Shown: positions 1-7,681, counted from the stretch's first letter. The stretch is 10,585 bases of DNA from Pseudomonadota bacterium (GCA_023424585.1 JAFADT010000085.1:1-10585); one strand, 5' to 3'. Notes: generated from the sequence alone by a model not told the origin. Numbers and translations: made by a program.

Positions 1-19
1 CATCGAGGGCCGTCAGTCC

Positions 20-35
20 GGCGGGTGAGCCCGCC
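20..35. terminator. Short GC hairpin just past the AraC-like remnant
   Basis: A perfect 6-bp inverted repeat, GGCGGG / CCCGCC, encloses a TGAG loop. It lies just downstream of the stop codon of the minus-strand AraC-like remnant, where a terminator would be expected. No T-run follows it on either strand, so it could be chance in GC-rich DNA. Confidence 0.2.
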
Positions 36-39
36 CGCG

Positions 40-300
40 TCACCCTGCGGGGCGCGCGCGACACCCGCGGGGGCAGCCGAAGTGTGCGCGGAAGGCCCGG
101 GCGAAGCGGCCCGGGGCTCCGAAGCCGCATGGGAGCGCGGTCTCCAGCACGGACGTGGCCTTGCTCCCTCGCAGCCGCTCGGCGGACTGGTTGGCGTGCT
201 TGGGGCCCCGGCCGACGTGGCTCCCCGCGAAGGCCCGGCGCTGGAAGCAGAGGGGCCGGTGCGCTGCTTCGCTCATGCCGCGAAGCGCGACGCACGTCAC
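40..300 (-). pseudogene. Remnant of an AraC-family transcriptional regulator (C-terminal HTH)
   Basis: The minus-strand frame ending with TGA at 40-42 reads like the paired helix-turn-helix region of an AraC/XylS regulator. Its second half, SVLETALPCGFGAPGRFARA followed by FRAHFGCPRG, matches the family pattern of a 'VxxIAxxCGFxsxxxFxRxFrxxFGxsP' signature. Before it, LCFQRRAFAGSHVGR and SAERLRGSK fit the first HTH and linker helix. Third codon positions are mostly G/C, as in a real gene. Going further upstream (above about 300) the frame turns into Arg/Pro/Ser-rich sequence with no recognisable cupin or effector domain. The final Tyr expected after FGxxP is Cys. I read this as a 5'-truncated, decaying gene. 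Alternatively it is the end of a divergent but functional regulator whose N-terminal part is shifted in frame, or a lucky antisense frame. The HTH similarity is seen by eye only. Confidence 0.5.
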
Positions 301-550
301 GATTCGCGGCGCGGACCACCCGTTGCGCCGAGACCGGGGACGTGAGGGCTTGTCTCGTGCGACCACCGGACGGCATGGTGGCCGCGCGGTGGAGTGAGCC
401 TGTCGGAGCGCCGGAGGACATCCTCGAAGCCACGTTGGAGAGGCTGCTGTCCCGCGCGGACCTCGACAGTGGGCAGTCCGTGGTCCCCGTATGACAATGA
501 AGTAGGCTGCACCTCGCAGGGCCGCGGTGTGCAGCGGGCCAGGAGGGGGC
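301..550. other. Gap without a recognised gene; possible gene-fragment frame on +
   Basis: No intact gene is seen. One + frame ending with TGA at 492-494 has G/C-biased third positions from about 339 (GDVRACLVRPPDGMVAARWS, then EDILEATLERLLSRADLD) and could be the tail of a decayed gene, but I do not recognise the family. Together with the neighbouring AraC remnant, this suggests a stretch of gene decay. A likely promoter for the following lipoprotein gene lies at its right end. Confidence 0.3.
470..498 (+). promoter_or_regulatory. Candidate housekeeping-sigma promoter for the lipoprotein gene
   Basis: TGGGCA at 470-475 and GACAAT at 493-498 are separated by 17 bases. Each matches the sigma-70-type consensus hexamer at four of six positions. 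Transcription would start near 505 and leave a leader of about 45 bases before the ATG at 551. The local drop in GC around 491-505 supports it. Found by eye only. Confidence 0.3.
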
Positions 551-1255
551 ATGAGATCATCCGCCATCATTGTGGGCCTGCTGCTGCTTGGGGCCTGCGC
601 CCCGGTGAGGCCGCCAGTGGGGCCGCCCCTGGGGTTCATCGAGGAGGGATTCCCGTCCAACGGACCCTGCCGTGAGACGTGGCCGGCGCTCCTACCCGAT
701 GTCTTTCCCCGAGGGGCTTTTGCCCTGTCACTGATGCCTGGGCTGGAGGTGGAGCTCCATGATGCGAGCGACCAGCAGTTCATGCACTGCTCGTGCTCCG
801 GCTTGTTGCGGGCCTTGAGAGAGGGCCCGCTGCTGCCCCTGGCACCCGGCGCCGAGGTCTACCGGTTCACGTGGATCCCCTCTTCCCGTGGGGCCCTCGT
901 CGTTCGCGTCGAACACCTGGGGCCTGTCCACTCCCTGCATGTGAAGGTGTCCGGGATGGAAGAGGGGACGTTGGTCGTCGACCGGCGCATCCTGCTCACG
1001 CCCACCCAATGGAGGGCGGTGCAACAGCATCTGGCGGCGGCCCGCTTCTGGTCCATGGACCGCTTCTTCGCGTCTCGCGGCCTCTCGTACTTGGACGGAG
1101 CGACGTGGCTGTTCGAGGGAGGGCGGGAAGGGCGCTATCGGATGGTGAGCATCCTCAGCCCGGACCCAGCGGGGCCCGCAGGTGCCATCCATGACCTGGG
1201 TGCGTTCCTGGTGGAGCTGGCTGGCGTCCCGCTGACGCCGTTCGGGCTCTACTGA
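551..1255 (+). CDS. Secreted lipoprotein of unknown function, 234 aa
   Basis: This is probably a membrane-anchored lipoprotein. The start at ATG 551 is chosen because AGGAGG (541-546) sits four bases upstream and because the protein then begins with a classic lipoprotein signal: Arg2, a hydrophobic run (residues 5-13) and the lipobox LGAC with Cys16. An upstream in-frame start at 527 would only add a poor N-terminus. The mature part begins Pro-rich and has three more Cys (40, 80, 82). It then holds a beta-rich middle (about 101-145) and an alpha/beta C-terminus. The stretch DGATWLFEGGREGRYRMV (182-199), followed by SPDP and a predicted final helix, resembles a pattern seen in many bacterial proteins of unknown function ('DG..W..EG...G.Y..V..WSP'). 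No catalytic motif is visible. The gene converges on the deacetylase gene with seven bases between the stops, leaving no room for a separate terminator. The function is unknown. Confidence 0.8.
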   Translation: MRSSAIIVGLLLLGACAPVRPPVGPPLGFIEEGFPSNGPCRETWPALLPDVFPRGAFALSLMPGLEVELHDASDQQFMHCSCSGLLRALREGPLLPLAPGAEVYRFTWIPSSRGALVVRVEHLGPVHSLHVKVSGMEEGTLVVDRRILLTPTQWRAVQQHLAAARFWSMDRFFASRGLSYLDGATWLFEGGREGRYRMVSILSPDPAGPAGAIHDLGAFLVELAGVPLTPFGLY

Positions 1256-1262
1256 GCCACCT

Positions 1263-2309
1263 TCAGCGCACGCTGGCCCAGTACGGCTTGAGCGCCTCGC
1301 GGCTCGTGGCCAGCGCGGCCCGCGCGTCCGCGTTGACGGTGCCGGGCCCGAAGCTGTCATCGCGCCCCGCCAGCACCTCGATGCACGCGTGCACGGAGTT
1401 CGACAGCCCCTCCAGCGAATAGCCGCCCTCCAGCACCAGCACCAGCTTCCCGCCGGAGACCTCCTCCGCCAGCTTGCGCACGGCCGTGCACATCGCCGCG
1501 AAGCCGCGCTCGGTGACGTCCATGCCGCCAATCGGATCCGCGCGGTGCGGGTCGAACCCCGCGGACACCAGCATCAGGTCCGGCCGGTACGCCTGCGCCA
1601 CCGGGAGCAGGAGCTCCTCGAAGATCATCCCGTAGTCCGCGTCCGTGTTGCCGCCGGGCAGGCCGCAGTTCACCGTGAAGCCCTGGCCCTCTCCGAGTCC
1701 CACCTCCGGCGCCGCGCCGCTGCCCGGGTAGTAGGGGAACTGGTGCACGGACTGGTAGAGCACGTCCCTGCGCCCCCAGAACGCCGCCTGCGTGCCGTTG
1801 CCGTGGTGCACGTCCCAGTCCAGCACCAGCACGCGCTCGGCCCCCAGCCGCCGGCCGGCCTCCGCCGCGATGGCGACGTTGTTGTAGAGGCAGAAGCCCA
1901 TCGCCTGGCCTGGCTCCGCGTGGTGGCCGGGCGGACGCACCAGCGCGAACGCGTTCCTCGCCTGCCCCGCCATCACCTTCTCCACCGCCTGCACCGCCGC
2001 CCCCGCCGCCAGCCGTGCCGCGTCGAGGCTGTCCGGTGACACCGCCGTGTCCTCGTCGATGCGCTCGAAGCGGCCCCCCAGCTTCTCCATCGCGTCCAGG
2101 TGCGCCGGGGTGTGCACCGCCAGGAGCTCCGCGTCCGTGGCCGAGCGCGGCTGGGTCATCACCGTGCCCGCGACCGGGTTTCGCGCCAGCACCTGGAGGA
2201 TGCGCCGCAGCCGGGCGGGCGACTCGGGGTGGCCCTCGCCAGCGTCGTGCTGGAGGAACAGCGGGTCGGTGAGCAGCAGCGTCGCGGTCATCCCCTGGAC
2301 CTTACGCAT
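1263..2309 (-). CDS. Histone deacetylase-family (class II-like) amidohydrolase, 348 aa
   Basis: This is a zinc-dependent deacetylase of the arginase/HDAC fold. In bacteria, members remove acetyl groups from lysines, polyamines or other amides; the substrate here cannot be told. Diagnostic motifs are RPPGHHA with the His129-His130 charge-relay pair, [10 protein letters not shown] with zinc ligands Asp166 and His168, [15 protein letters not shown] with the third zinc ligand Asp253, and LEGGYSLEG with Tyr297 at the transition-state-stabilising position. The N-terminus (HPESPARL) is also typical. The length fits single-domain bacterial HDAC-like amidohydrolases (about 340-370 aa). There is no signal peptide, so it should be cytoplasmic. 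Two starts are plausible: ATG 2309 (GAGG five bases upstream) and ATG 2291 (AAGG eight bases upstream, giving [10 protein letters not shown]). I keep the longer one with little preference. The gene is transcribed divergently from the chemoreceptor gene, with about 90 bases between, and converges on the lipoprotein gene. All active-site residues are present, so it is probably active. Confidence 0.95.
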   Translation of the reverse strand: MRKVQGMTATLLLTDPLFLQHDAGEGHPESPARLRRILQVLARNPVAGTVMTQPRSATDAELLAVHTPAHLDAMEKLGGRFERIDEDTAVSPDSLDAARLAAGAAVQAVEKVMAGQARNAFALVRPPGHHAEPGQAMGFCLYNNVAIAAEAGRRLGAERVLVLDWDVHHGNGTQAAFWGRRDVLYQSVHQFPYYPGSGAAPEVGLGEGQGFTVNCGLPGGNTDADYGMIFEELLLPVAQAYRPDLMLVSAGFDPHRADPIGGMDVTERGFAAMCTAVRKLAEEVSGGKLVLVLEGGYSLEGLSNSVHACIEVLAGRDDSFGPGTVNADARAALATSREALKPYWASVR

Positions 2310-2361
2310 CCTGACCTCGGGAACCCAGCGTCCGGCCCCGGCAGGCGGGGAAGTCCGTTCC

Positions 2362-2391
2362 TTGCCCTGGACGGGCCACCCTCCCTACAGT
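2362..2391 (+). promoter_or_regulatory. Candidate promoter of the chemoreceptor gene
   Basis: TTGCCC (2362-2367) and TACAGT (2386-2391) are spaced by 18 bases, each matching four of six consensus bases. Transcription would start about seven to ten bases after the -10 box, which is almost exactly at the TTG (2401) that looks like the start codon. The mRNA could therefore be leaderless. Seen by eye; not proven. Confidence 0.3.
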
Positions 2392-2400
2392 GGGCGGGCC

Positions 2401-4464
2401 TTGCCACGTCGCCTCCAGAAACCCGGTCTCCGGGGCATCCTCCTGGGTTCGTTCGGCCTCGCGCTGGCCGTCATCCTGGGGACGCTCTACTTCGTCGTTC
2501 CCCACCAGGTGGCCAACCACCTGAGGGAGCGCATGGCCCTGCACGCCCACGGCAAGGCCCAGGAGGTGCGGGCCCTGGTCGAGCAGCAGGCGGACACCCA
2601 GCCGGTCCCCAGCCTGGACGGGCTCTACCTGCATGACGACGACTTCAGCGTCGTGGCGGTGCTGGACGCCCAGGGCGTGCCCCGCGCCACCTACCCCGCG
2701 CCCCCGCCCGCCTGGTTCCGCCAGGGCCTGGAGCAGCGCCTCCAGCAGCGGCCCCTCCCGCCCCTGGAGGCGATGACGTTCGAGGACCACGGCTGGGCGG
2801 TCTCCGAGCCGGTGTCGCTCGCGGGCAACGTGCCCGGCGAGGTCGTGGTGGTGGTGGACGCGGCCCGGCTGGAGGGCGTGCTCCAGGCGCTGCGCCAGAC
2901 GGTGCTGCTGGCCTTCCTCGTGGGCCTGATCCTCTTCCTCCTGGTGGCGTTCCTCATCTCTCGCGCGTTCATCCTCCACCCGCTGGACGCGATGATGTCC
3001 ATGGCGCGCAAGCTGGCGGAGGCGGACCTCACCGGCCGCGTGGAGGTGCGCAACAACAAGGACGAGCTGGGCCAGCTGGCGGAGGCCCTGAACCGCATGG
3101 GCCAGTCCTGGCGAGACACGCTGGGCCGCGTGCGCGGCGTGTCCGACGTGGTGGCCGGCGTCATCGAGCAGATCCACCGCACCGGCACCACCGTGTCCTC
3201 CGGCGCGGGCACCGTGCAGGCCCGCGTGGAGGAGACGTCCTCCTCCATGGTGCAGATGATGGCCTCCCTGCGCGGCATCGCGGAGAACGTGGAGGTCCTC
3301 TACCAGAGCGCGGAGGAGAGCAGCTCCTCCATCATGGAGATGGCCGCCACCAACGACGAGGTGGCGGAGAACGTCCAGGCCATGGCCGCCAGCGTGGAGG
3401 AGACCACCAGCGCCATCGAGCAGATGACGTACTCCATCAAGGAGGTGGCCAAGAACATCGAGGACCTCTCCGCGTCCACGGAGGACACCTCCTCCGCCAT
3501 CAGCCAGATGGACGCCGCCATCGGCCAGGTCGACGCCAACGCCAACGAGACGGCCCGCCTGTCCGAGCAGGTCTTCGAGGACGCCCAGACGGGCGTGGAG
3601 GCCCTGCGCAAGACGCTCTCCGGCATCGACCGCATCAAGGAGACCAGCCGCACCGCCGCGGGCGTCATCGACAGCCTGGGCCGGCGCATCAGCGAGATTG
3701 GCAACATCCTCAACGTCATCGACGACGTGGCGGAGCAGACGAACCTGCTGGCCCTCAACGCCGCCATCATCGCCGCCCAGGCGGGCGAGCACGGCAAGGG
3801 CTTCGCCGTGGTGGCCGAGGAGATCAAGGACCTGGCCGAGCGCACCGGCGCGTCCACCAAGGAGATCGCCGAGCTCATCCGCGGCGTGCAGGAGGAGAGC
3901 CGCAACGCCGTGGTGGTGATGAACCAGGGCGTCAAGAGCGTGGAGGAGGGCGTGCAACTGGGCCGCGAGGCGGAGGGCGCCCTCCGGAAGATCAACGACA
4001 GCACCCAGAAGTCCACGCAGATGGTGAAGGCCATCGCCCGCGCCACCGTGGAGCAGGCGCGCGGCAGCAAGCAGGTGACGGCCGCCATCCACCGCATCTC
4101 CGCCACCGTGTCGATGATCTCCCAGGCCTCCAACGAGCAGGCCCGGGGCGGCGAGCAGATCATGAAGAGCGCGGAGCGGATGAAGACGCTCACCCAGCAC
4201 GTGCAGCGCTCCAGCCAGGAGCAGGCGCACGGCAGCAAGCAGATCACCCGCTCCATCGAGAGCATCAACGAGATGGTCACCCACCTGAACCGCGCCCAGA
4301 AGGAGCAGACCAAGGGCAGCGAGCAGGTGCTCAAGGCCGTGGAGACCATCAAGGGCGTGTCCGAGCACCAGACGCGCTCGGTGCGCCAGCTGGAAGAGGC
4401 CATCGACAACCTCACGCGCCAGGCGGAGATCCTCCGGGCGGAGGTGCGCCGCTTCCGCGTCTGA
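2401..4464 (+). CDS. Methyl-accepting chemotaxis protein (transmembrane chemoreceptor), 687 aa
   Basis: This receptor senses a ligand outside the cytoplasm and controls a CheA kinase. In order: a basic N-terminus, TM1 (about 11-33), a periplasmic sensor of about 130 residues (34-163), TM2 (about 166-186), a HAMP linker (about 188-240, with HPLDAMM and [13 protein letters not shown]), and a long antiparallel coiled coil to the end. The hairpin tip is clear: [14 protein letters not shown] (from 438), [12 protein letters not shown] and [20 protein letters not shown]. The two arms around Glu463 are nearly equal, about 223 residues each or roughly 32 heptads, which would fit the longest (64H) class. 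Both arms show exact 28-residue repeats (reported separately). No CheR-tethering pentapeptide (NWETF type) ends the protein. The frame is open from 2047, but the part before about 2401 is the antisense of the deacetylase gene. No ATG exists before TM1, so TTG 2401 is the best start and TTG 2362 the alternative. The next ATG (2533) would remove TM1. The MFS gene follows after 29 bases. No che genes are in the window. Confidence 0.93.
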   Translation: MPRRLQKPGLRGILLGSFGLALAVILGTLYFVVPHQVANHLRERMALHAHGKAQEVRALVEQQADTQPVPSLDGLYLHDDDFSVVAVLDAQGVPRATYPAPPPAWFRQGLEQRLQQRPLPPLEAMTFEDHGWAVSEPVSLAGNVPGEVVVVVDAARLEGVLQALRQTVLLAFLVGLILFLLVAFLISRAFILHPLDAMMSMARKLAEADLTGRVEVRNNKDELGQLAEALNRMGQSWRDTLGRVRGVSDVVAGVIEQIHRTGTTVSSGAGTVQARVEETSSSMVQMMASLRGIAENVEVLYQSAEESSSSIMEMAATNDEVAENVQAMAASVEETTSAIEQMTYSIKEVAKNIEDLSASTEDTSSAISQMDAAIGQVDANANETARLSEQVFEDAQTGVEALRKTLSGIDRIKETSRTAAGVIDSLGRRISEIGNILNVIDDVAEQTNLLALNAAIIAAQAGEHGKGFAVVAEEIKDLAERTGASTKEIAELIRGVQEESRNAVVVMNQGVKSVEEGVQLGREAEGALRKINDSTQKSTQMVKAIARATVEQARGSKQVTAAIHRISATVSMISQASNEQARGGEQIMKSAERMKTLTQHVQRSSQEQAHGSKQITRSIESINEMVTHLNRAQKEQTKGSEQVLKAVETIKGVSEHQTRSVRQLEEAIDNLTRQAEILRAEVRRFRV

Positions 4465-4493
4465 AGCCTCAGCCGTTCCCCCCGAAGGCCTCC

Positions 4494-5795
4494 ATGCCCG
4501 AGTCGTCCGAGCCCGCCTCCCCCCGTCCCGTGTCCGAGCGCGCCGTGGTGCTGCTCATCGGCGCGGTGCAGTTCGTCAACATCCTCGACTTCGTGATGGT
4601 GATGCCGCTGGGCCCGGACTTCGCGAAGGGGCTGGGCATCGAGTCCTCGCACATCGGGACCATTGGCGGCAGCTACACCGCCGCCGCGAGCGTGGCGGGG
4701 CTCCTGGGCGGCTACTTCCTGGACCGGTTCGACCGGCGCAAGGCGCTGGCCGTGTGCATGCTGGGGCTCGTCGCGGCCACGGCGGCGGGGGGGCTGGCGC
4801 TGGGGCTGTCCACGCTGCTGCTCGCGCGGGTGTGCGCGGGCATCTTCGGCGGGCCGGCGACGGCGCTGTCCCTGTCCATCATCGCGGACCTCATCCCGGT
4901 GGAGCGCCGCGGCCGGGCGCTGGGCGCGGTGATGGCGGCCTTCTCCGTGGCCTCCGTGGTGGGCGTGCCCCTGGCGCTGAAGGTGGCGGAGCTGGGCGGC
5001 TGGCGGCTGCCCTTCTTCGTGGTGTCGGCGCTGGGCCTGATGGTGGTGGGCGCCGCGCTGTGGTTCCTGCCGCCGGTGCGCGGACACCTGAGGCCGGGCG
5101 GCGGCGCGGCCAGGGCCCCGGGCGTGGGGGACCTGCTCTCCCGCGCCGACGTGCAGCTGTCCTACCTGATGACGGCGCTGGTGATGATGAGCGGCTTCAT
5201 CGTCATCCCCAACATCTCCGCGTACCTCCAGCAGAACCTGGGCTACCCGCGCGACCGCTTGTGGATCCTCTACTTCGCGGGCGGCATCGTGAGCTTCGTC
5301 ACGCTGCGGCTCACGGGGCCGCTGGTGGACCGCTTCGGCTCCTTCCGCGTGGGCACGGTGGGGGTGGCGCTGGCCGCCATCACCACCTACGTGGGCTTCG
5401 TGGCGTACCCCGCGTGGCTGCCCATCCCCGCGCTGTTCATGGTCTTCATGCTGGCCATGGGCGTGCGCAACGTGGCGTACAACACGCTCACCTCCCGCGT
5501 GCCGGACAACCCGGTGCGCGCCCGCTTCATGTCGCTCCAGTCCGCCACCCAGCACATGGCCTCCGCGCTGGGGGCCTTCCTGTCGTCGCGCCTGCTGGTG
5601 GACCTGCCGGACGGGACGCTGGGCGGCATGGACACCATCGCCCGGGTGTCCATCGGGCTGGCGGCGGGGGTGCCCGTCATGTTGCGGGTGGTGGAGGGGC
5701 GGGTGCGCTCGCGCGAGCGGGCCCGCGCCCTGGCGGTGCCCCCGGCCCAGGGGCTGGCGGCGCCGCTGTCGCCGGAGGCCCAGCCCCACGGCTGA
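4494..5795 (+). CDS. Major facilitator superfamily transporter (drug:H+ antiporter-like), 433 aa
   Basis: This is an inner-membrane secondary transporter, most like the 12-helix DHA1 proton-driven exporters. About twelve hydrophobic segments can be traced between residues 17 and 400, with a charged, Gly-rich central loop (about 194-218). TM1 has the DHA1-like pattern FVNILDFVMVMPLGP (27-41). Loop 2-3 carries motif A as GGYFLDRFDRRKAL (72-85). A degenerate copy, GPLVDRFGSFRVG (275-287), lies in loop 8-9, as expected from the duplicated fold. SVVGVPLAL (154-162) matches the antiporter motif C region in TM5. The tail after 400 is Arg/Ala/Pro-rich and cytoplasmic. The start at ATG 4494 has GAAGG five bases upstream. 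The gene follows the chemoreceptor by 29 bases on the same strand, so co-transcription is likely. The substrate cannot be told from the sequence; sugar and drug exporters look alike at this level. Confidence 0.92.
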   Translation: MPESSEPASPRPVSERAVVLLIGAVQFVNILDFVMVMPLGPDFAKGLGIESSHIGTIGGSYTAAASVAGLLGGYFLDRFDRRKALAVCMLGLVAATAAGGLALGLSTLLLARVCAGIFGGPATALSLSIIADLIPVERRGRALGAVMAAFSVASVVGVPLALKVAELGGWRLPFFVVSALGLMVVGAALWFLPPVRGHLRPGGGAARAPGVGDLLSRADVQLSYLMTALVMMSGFIVIPNISAYLQQNLGYPRDRLWILYFAGGIVSFVTLRLTGPLVDRFGSFRVGTVGVALAAITTYVGFVAYPAWLPIPALFMVFMLAMGVRNVAYNTLTSRVPDNPVRARFMSLQSATQHMASALGAFLSSRLLVDLPDGTLGGMDTIARVSIGLAAGVPVMLRVVEGRVRSRERARALAVPPAQGLAAPLSPEAQPHG

Positions 5796-5871
5796 TGGGG
5801 CAATGTGCCCCAGGCCCGGCCGCCCGCCTCCTGGCCGCGTGGCCGGACGGACGCTGGACGGTCGCTGACGG

Positions 5872-5900
5872 TTGCGCGGGCCGCCGGTGGGCGCGATAAA
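5872..5900 (+). promoter_or_regulatory. Candidate promoter of the tatB-tatC-RCK operon
   Basis: TTGCGC (5872-5877) and GATAAA (5895-5900) are separated by 17 bases in the 143-base gap between the MFS gene and tatB. The -10 matches the consensus at four positions and the -35 at its conserved TTG. Transcription would begin near 5907 and leave a leader of about 32 bases holding GAGGGGAAG (5919-5927) before the ATG at 5939. This suggests that the Tat operon is transcribed independently of the MFS gene. The rest of the gap (5796-5871) shows nothing clear. Confidence 0.4.
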
Positions 5901-5938
5901 GCCGGGACGTTCCCTCCTGAGGGGAAGACGGACCACCC

Positions 5939-6424
5939 ATGTTCAACATCGGCGCAGGCGAAATGGTGTTCATCCTGGTGGCCGCGCTGATCGTGCTCGG
6001 CCCCCAGCGGTTGCCTGAGCTGGCGCGGGCCATCGGCAAGTTCATGCGCGAGTTCCGCCGGCAGACGGACGACGTGCGCAACGTGGTGGAGCGCGAGTTC
6101 TACGCCATGGACGAGGACTTCAACCGAGAGCCCGCGCCGACGCGCCCGGGCACGCGCGTGCCGTCCCCGCCCCCGGAACTGGCCCCGTCCACCCTCCCGG
6201 ACGCCGCCCCGGCCAACGTGCTCGCGGAGCCCGCGCCCGCGCTCATCGCGACGGCGGAGCCGGCGAGCGGGCCCGCGCCCTCCGACCCTCCCGCGGACGC
6301 TCCCGCCACCGGCGAGCAGGCCGCGGCGGAGCCGGGCGGCGCGCCGGCGCAGGACGAGAACGGGATCCCGCAACTCGCCCCCATCCCGGGCACGGTGGCG
6401 CGCAACGCGCCGAAACGGAGCTGA
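5939..6424 (+). CDS. tatB: Sec-independent (twin-arginine) translocase subunit TatB, 161 aa
   Basis: TatB works with TatC in the inner membrane as the receptor for folded proteins carrying a twin-arginine signal. The N-terminus MFNIGAGEMVFILVAALIVL followed by GPQRLPEL is the TatA/B signature: a short transmembrane helix (about 5-20), a Gly21-Pro22 hinge and an amphipathic helix (about 24-58). Glu8 and the MFxIG start favour TatB over TatA, as does the immediate tatC neighbour. The C-terminal 100 residues (about 62-161) are Pro/Ala/Glu-rich and probably disordered, which is common and poorly conserved in TatB. Being about 160 aa, it is within the usual TatB range. The start is ATG 5939 with GAGGGGAAG 11 bases upstream, a rather long spacing. 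The stop (6422-6424) is in the same frame as tatC. No separate tatA is in the window, so one must be encoded elsewhere. Confidence 0.88.
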   Translation: MFNIGAGEMVFILVAALIVLGPQRLPELARAIGKFMREFRRQTDDVRNVVEREFYAMDEDFNREPAPTRPGTRVPSPPPELAPSTLPDAAPANVLAEPAPALIATAEPASGPAPSDPPADAPATGEQAAAEPGGAPAQDENGIPQLAPIPGTVARNAPKRS

Positions 6425-6437
6425 GCCCTGAACCGCC

Positions 6438-6443
6438 AAGGGG
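6438..6443 (+). promoter_or_regulatory. Shine-Dalgarno-like AAGGGG before tatC, oddly placed
   Basis: AAGGGG is the only good ribosome-binding sequence in the tatB-tatC gap. It lies 20 bases before the ATG at 6464 and 14 before the TTG at 6458, both too far. It is five bases before an in-frame CTG at 6449, the spacing usually seen for a start codon. Either tatC starts at CTG or TTG, or translation is coupled to tatB. Confidence 0.35.
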
Positions 6444-6463
6444 TTGACCTGTCGGATTTGCGC

Positions 6464-7669
6464 ATGAGCCTGGCGGAGCACCTGACGGAGCTCCGCTCGC
6501 GGCTCATCAAGTGCTCGCTCGCGGTGCTCGTGCTGGGCGCCGTGTCGCTGGTGTTCGCCAAGCCCATCTTCGGCGTGCTGATGCGGCCGGTGCTGGACGC
6601 GCTGCCCCCGGACGGGCGGTCGCTCGTCTACACATCCGGCATCGAAGAAATCAACGTGCTGATGAAGGTGGGCGTGTACTGCGGCATCTTCCTCACCACG
6701 CCCGTCATCCTCTGGCAGATCTGGGGCTTCGTGTCGCCGGGGCTCTACCCGGAGGAGCGCAAGTACGCGTCGCCCTTCGTGGTGCTGGGCTCGGTCGCGT
6801 TCATCGTGGGCGCGATGTTCTGCTACTTCCTGGTGCTGCCCAACATGTTCAAGTTCCTCCTCAACGAGGAGGAGACGATCGCCCTGGAGCAGCGCGTGGA
6901 CACCGCGCGCATGGGCGCGGAGGACGCGCTGCGCTTCCTGCGCATTGGCGAAGTGGAGCGCGCCGGCCACCTGGCCAAGGAGACCAGCGCCGCGCTCACC
7001 GCCGCCGGTGAGGGCCAGGTGCGGGACCCGGAGGTGGCCTCCGCGAGGAGCGTGGAGCTGACGGCCCGGCTCAAGGGCCTGGGCGACCTCCTGGACGCGG
7101 CGTCGGACGGGCTGGGGGCGGCGGCGCGCGGGGTGCTGCGCCAGGCGGTGGAGAAGCGCGTGGAGGCGGTGACGGCCTTCGGCAAGCAGGACTACGTCGC
7201 GGCGGAGGCGGCCATGGACCAGGCGGCCAGCCTGCTCGCGGGCGTGGCGCCCACGCGCGCGGAGGAGATGGCGGGCCTGTGGCGCTTGCAGAAGGAGCTG
7301 GCCAAGGGCCACGCGGAGGCGGAGGCCGCGCGCTGGACGCGGCCCATGCTGACCATGGACGAGCAGCTGTCGCTGGTGCTGCTGCTCATCCTCGCCTTCG
7401 GCGTCATCTTCGAGCTGCCGCTGGTGATGGCGCTGCTGGGCATCGTCGGGGTGGTGCAGTCGCGCTGGCTCTTCCGCTACCAGCGCCACGCGTTCGTGGT
7501 GTGCCTCATCGCGGCGGCGGTGCTGACGCCCACGGGGGACGTGGTGAACCTGTCGCTCATGGCCGGCCCCATGCTGCTCTGCTACGAGCTGGGCGTGCTG
7601 GCGGTGTGGCTCATCGAGAAGCGCCGTGGGAAGGCGGAGGCCTCCACGGACCTCACCCCGGCGGCGTAG
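6464..7669 (+). CDS. tatC: Sec-independent (twin-arginine) translocase subunit TatC with a large periplasmic insertion, 401 aa
   Basis: TatC is the polytopic inner-membrane receptor that binds the twin-arginine signal peptide. Hallmarks, numbered from ATG 6464, are the N-terminal HLTELRSRL with Glu9 and Arg11, LYPEERK with Glu98 in the first cytoplasmic loop (the signal-binding site), FGVIFELPL with Glu317 in TM4, and LTPTGDVVN with Asp359. Six membrane segments can be traced (about 17-33, 67-88, 105-125, 302-320, 342-357 and 365-384). TatC is usually about 250 aa. The extra length is one block, residues about 138-294, between TM3 and TM4 and so in the second periplasmic loop, which is normally under 20 residues. 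The block is Ala/Glu/Arg-rich and predicted helical, and the frame is unbroken with both TatC halves intact. Starts at TTG 6458 or CTG 6449 are possible. The gene is in the same frame as tatB, 39 bases on, and is followed by the RCK gene after 12 bases. Confidence 0.95.
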   Translation: MSLAEHLTELRSRLIKCSLAVLVLGAVSLVFAKPIFGVLMRPVLDALPPDGRSLVYTSGIEEINVLMKVGVYCGIFLTTPVILWQIWGFVSPGLYPEERKYASPFVVLGSVAFIVGAMFCYFLVLPNMFKFLLNEEETIALEQRVDTARMGAEDALRFLRIGEVERAGHLAKETSAALTAAGEGQVRDPEVASARSVELTARLKGLGDLLDAASDGLGAAARGVLRQAVEKRVEAVTAFGKQDYVAAEAAMDQAASLLAGVAPTRAEEMAGLWRLQKELAKGHAEAEAARWTRPMLTMDEQLSLVLLLILAFGVIFELPLVMALLGIVGVVQSRWLFRYQRHAFVVCLIAAAVLTPTGDVVNLSLMAGPMLLCYELGVLAVWLIEKRRGKAEASTDLTPAA

Positions 7670-7681
7670 ACTCCCGCGCGC

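Noticed and set aside
2047..2400. N-terminal extension of the chemoreceptor frame by 118 codons
   Set aside because: This part is the antisense of the deacetylase N-terminal coding region and would place basic, Cys-rich sequence before TM1.
2302..4368. 688-codon open frame on the minus strand, rich in His, Leu, Gly and Asp
   Set aside because: It is the antisense of the chemoreceptor gene. Its composition is the complement of G/C-ending codons and it shows no domain.
3300..5936. 878-codon minus-strand open frame across the chemoreceptor and MFS genes
   Set aside because: It spans two well-identified + strand genes and is His/Arg/Gln-rich without any motif, as expected of a GC-rich shadow frame.
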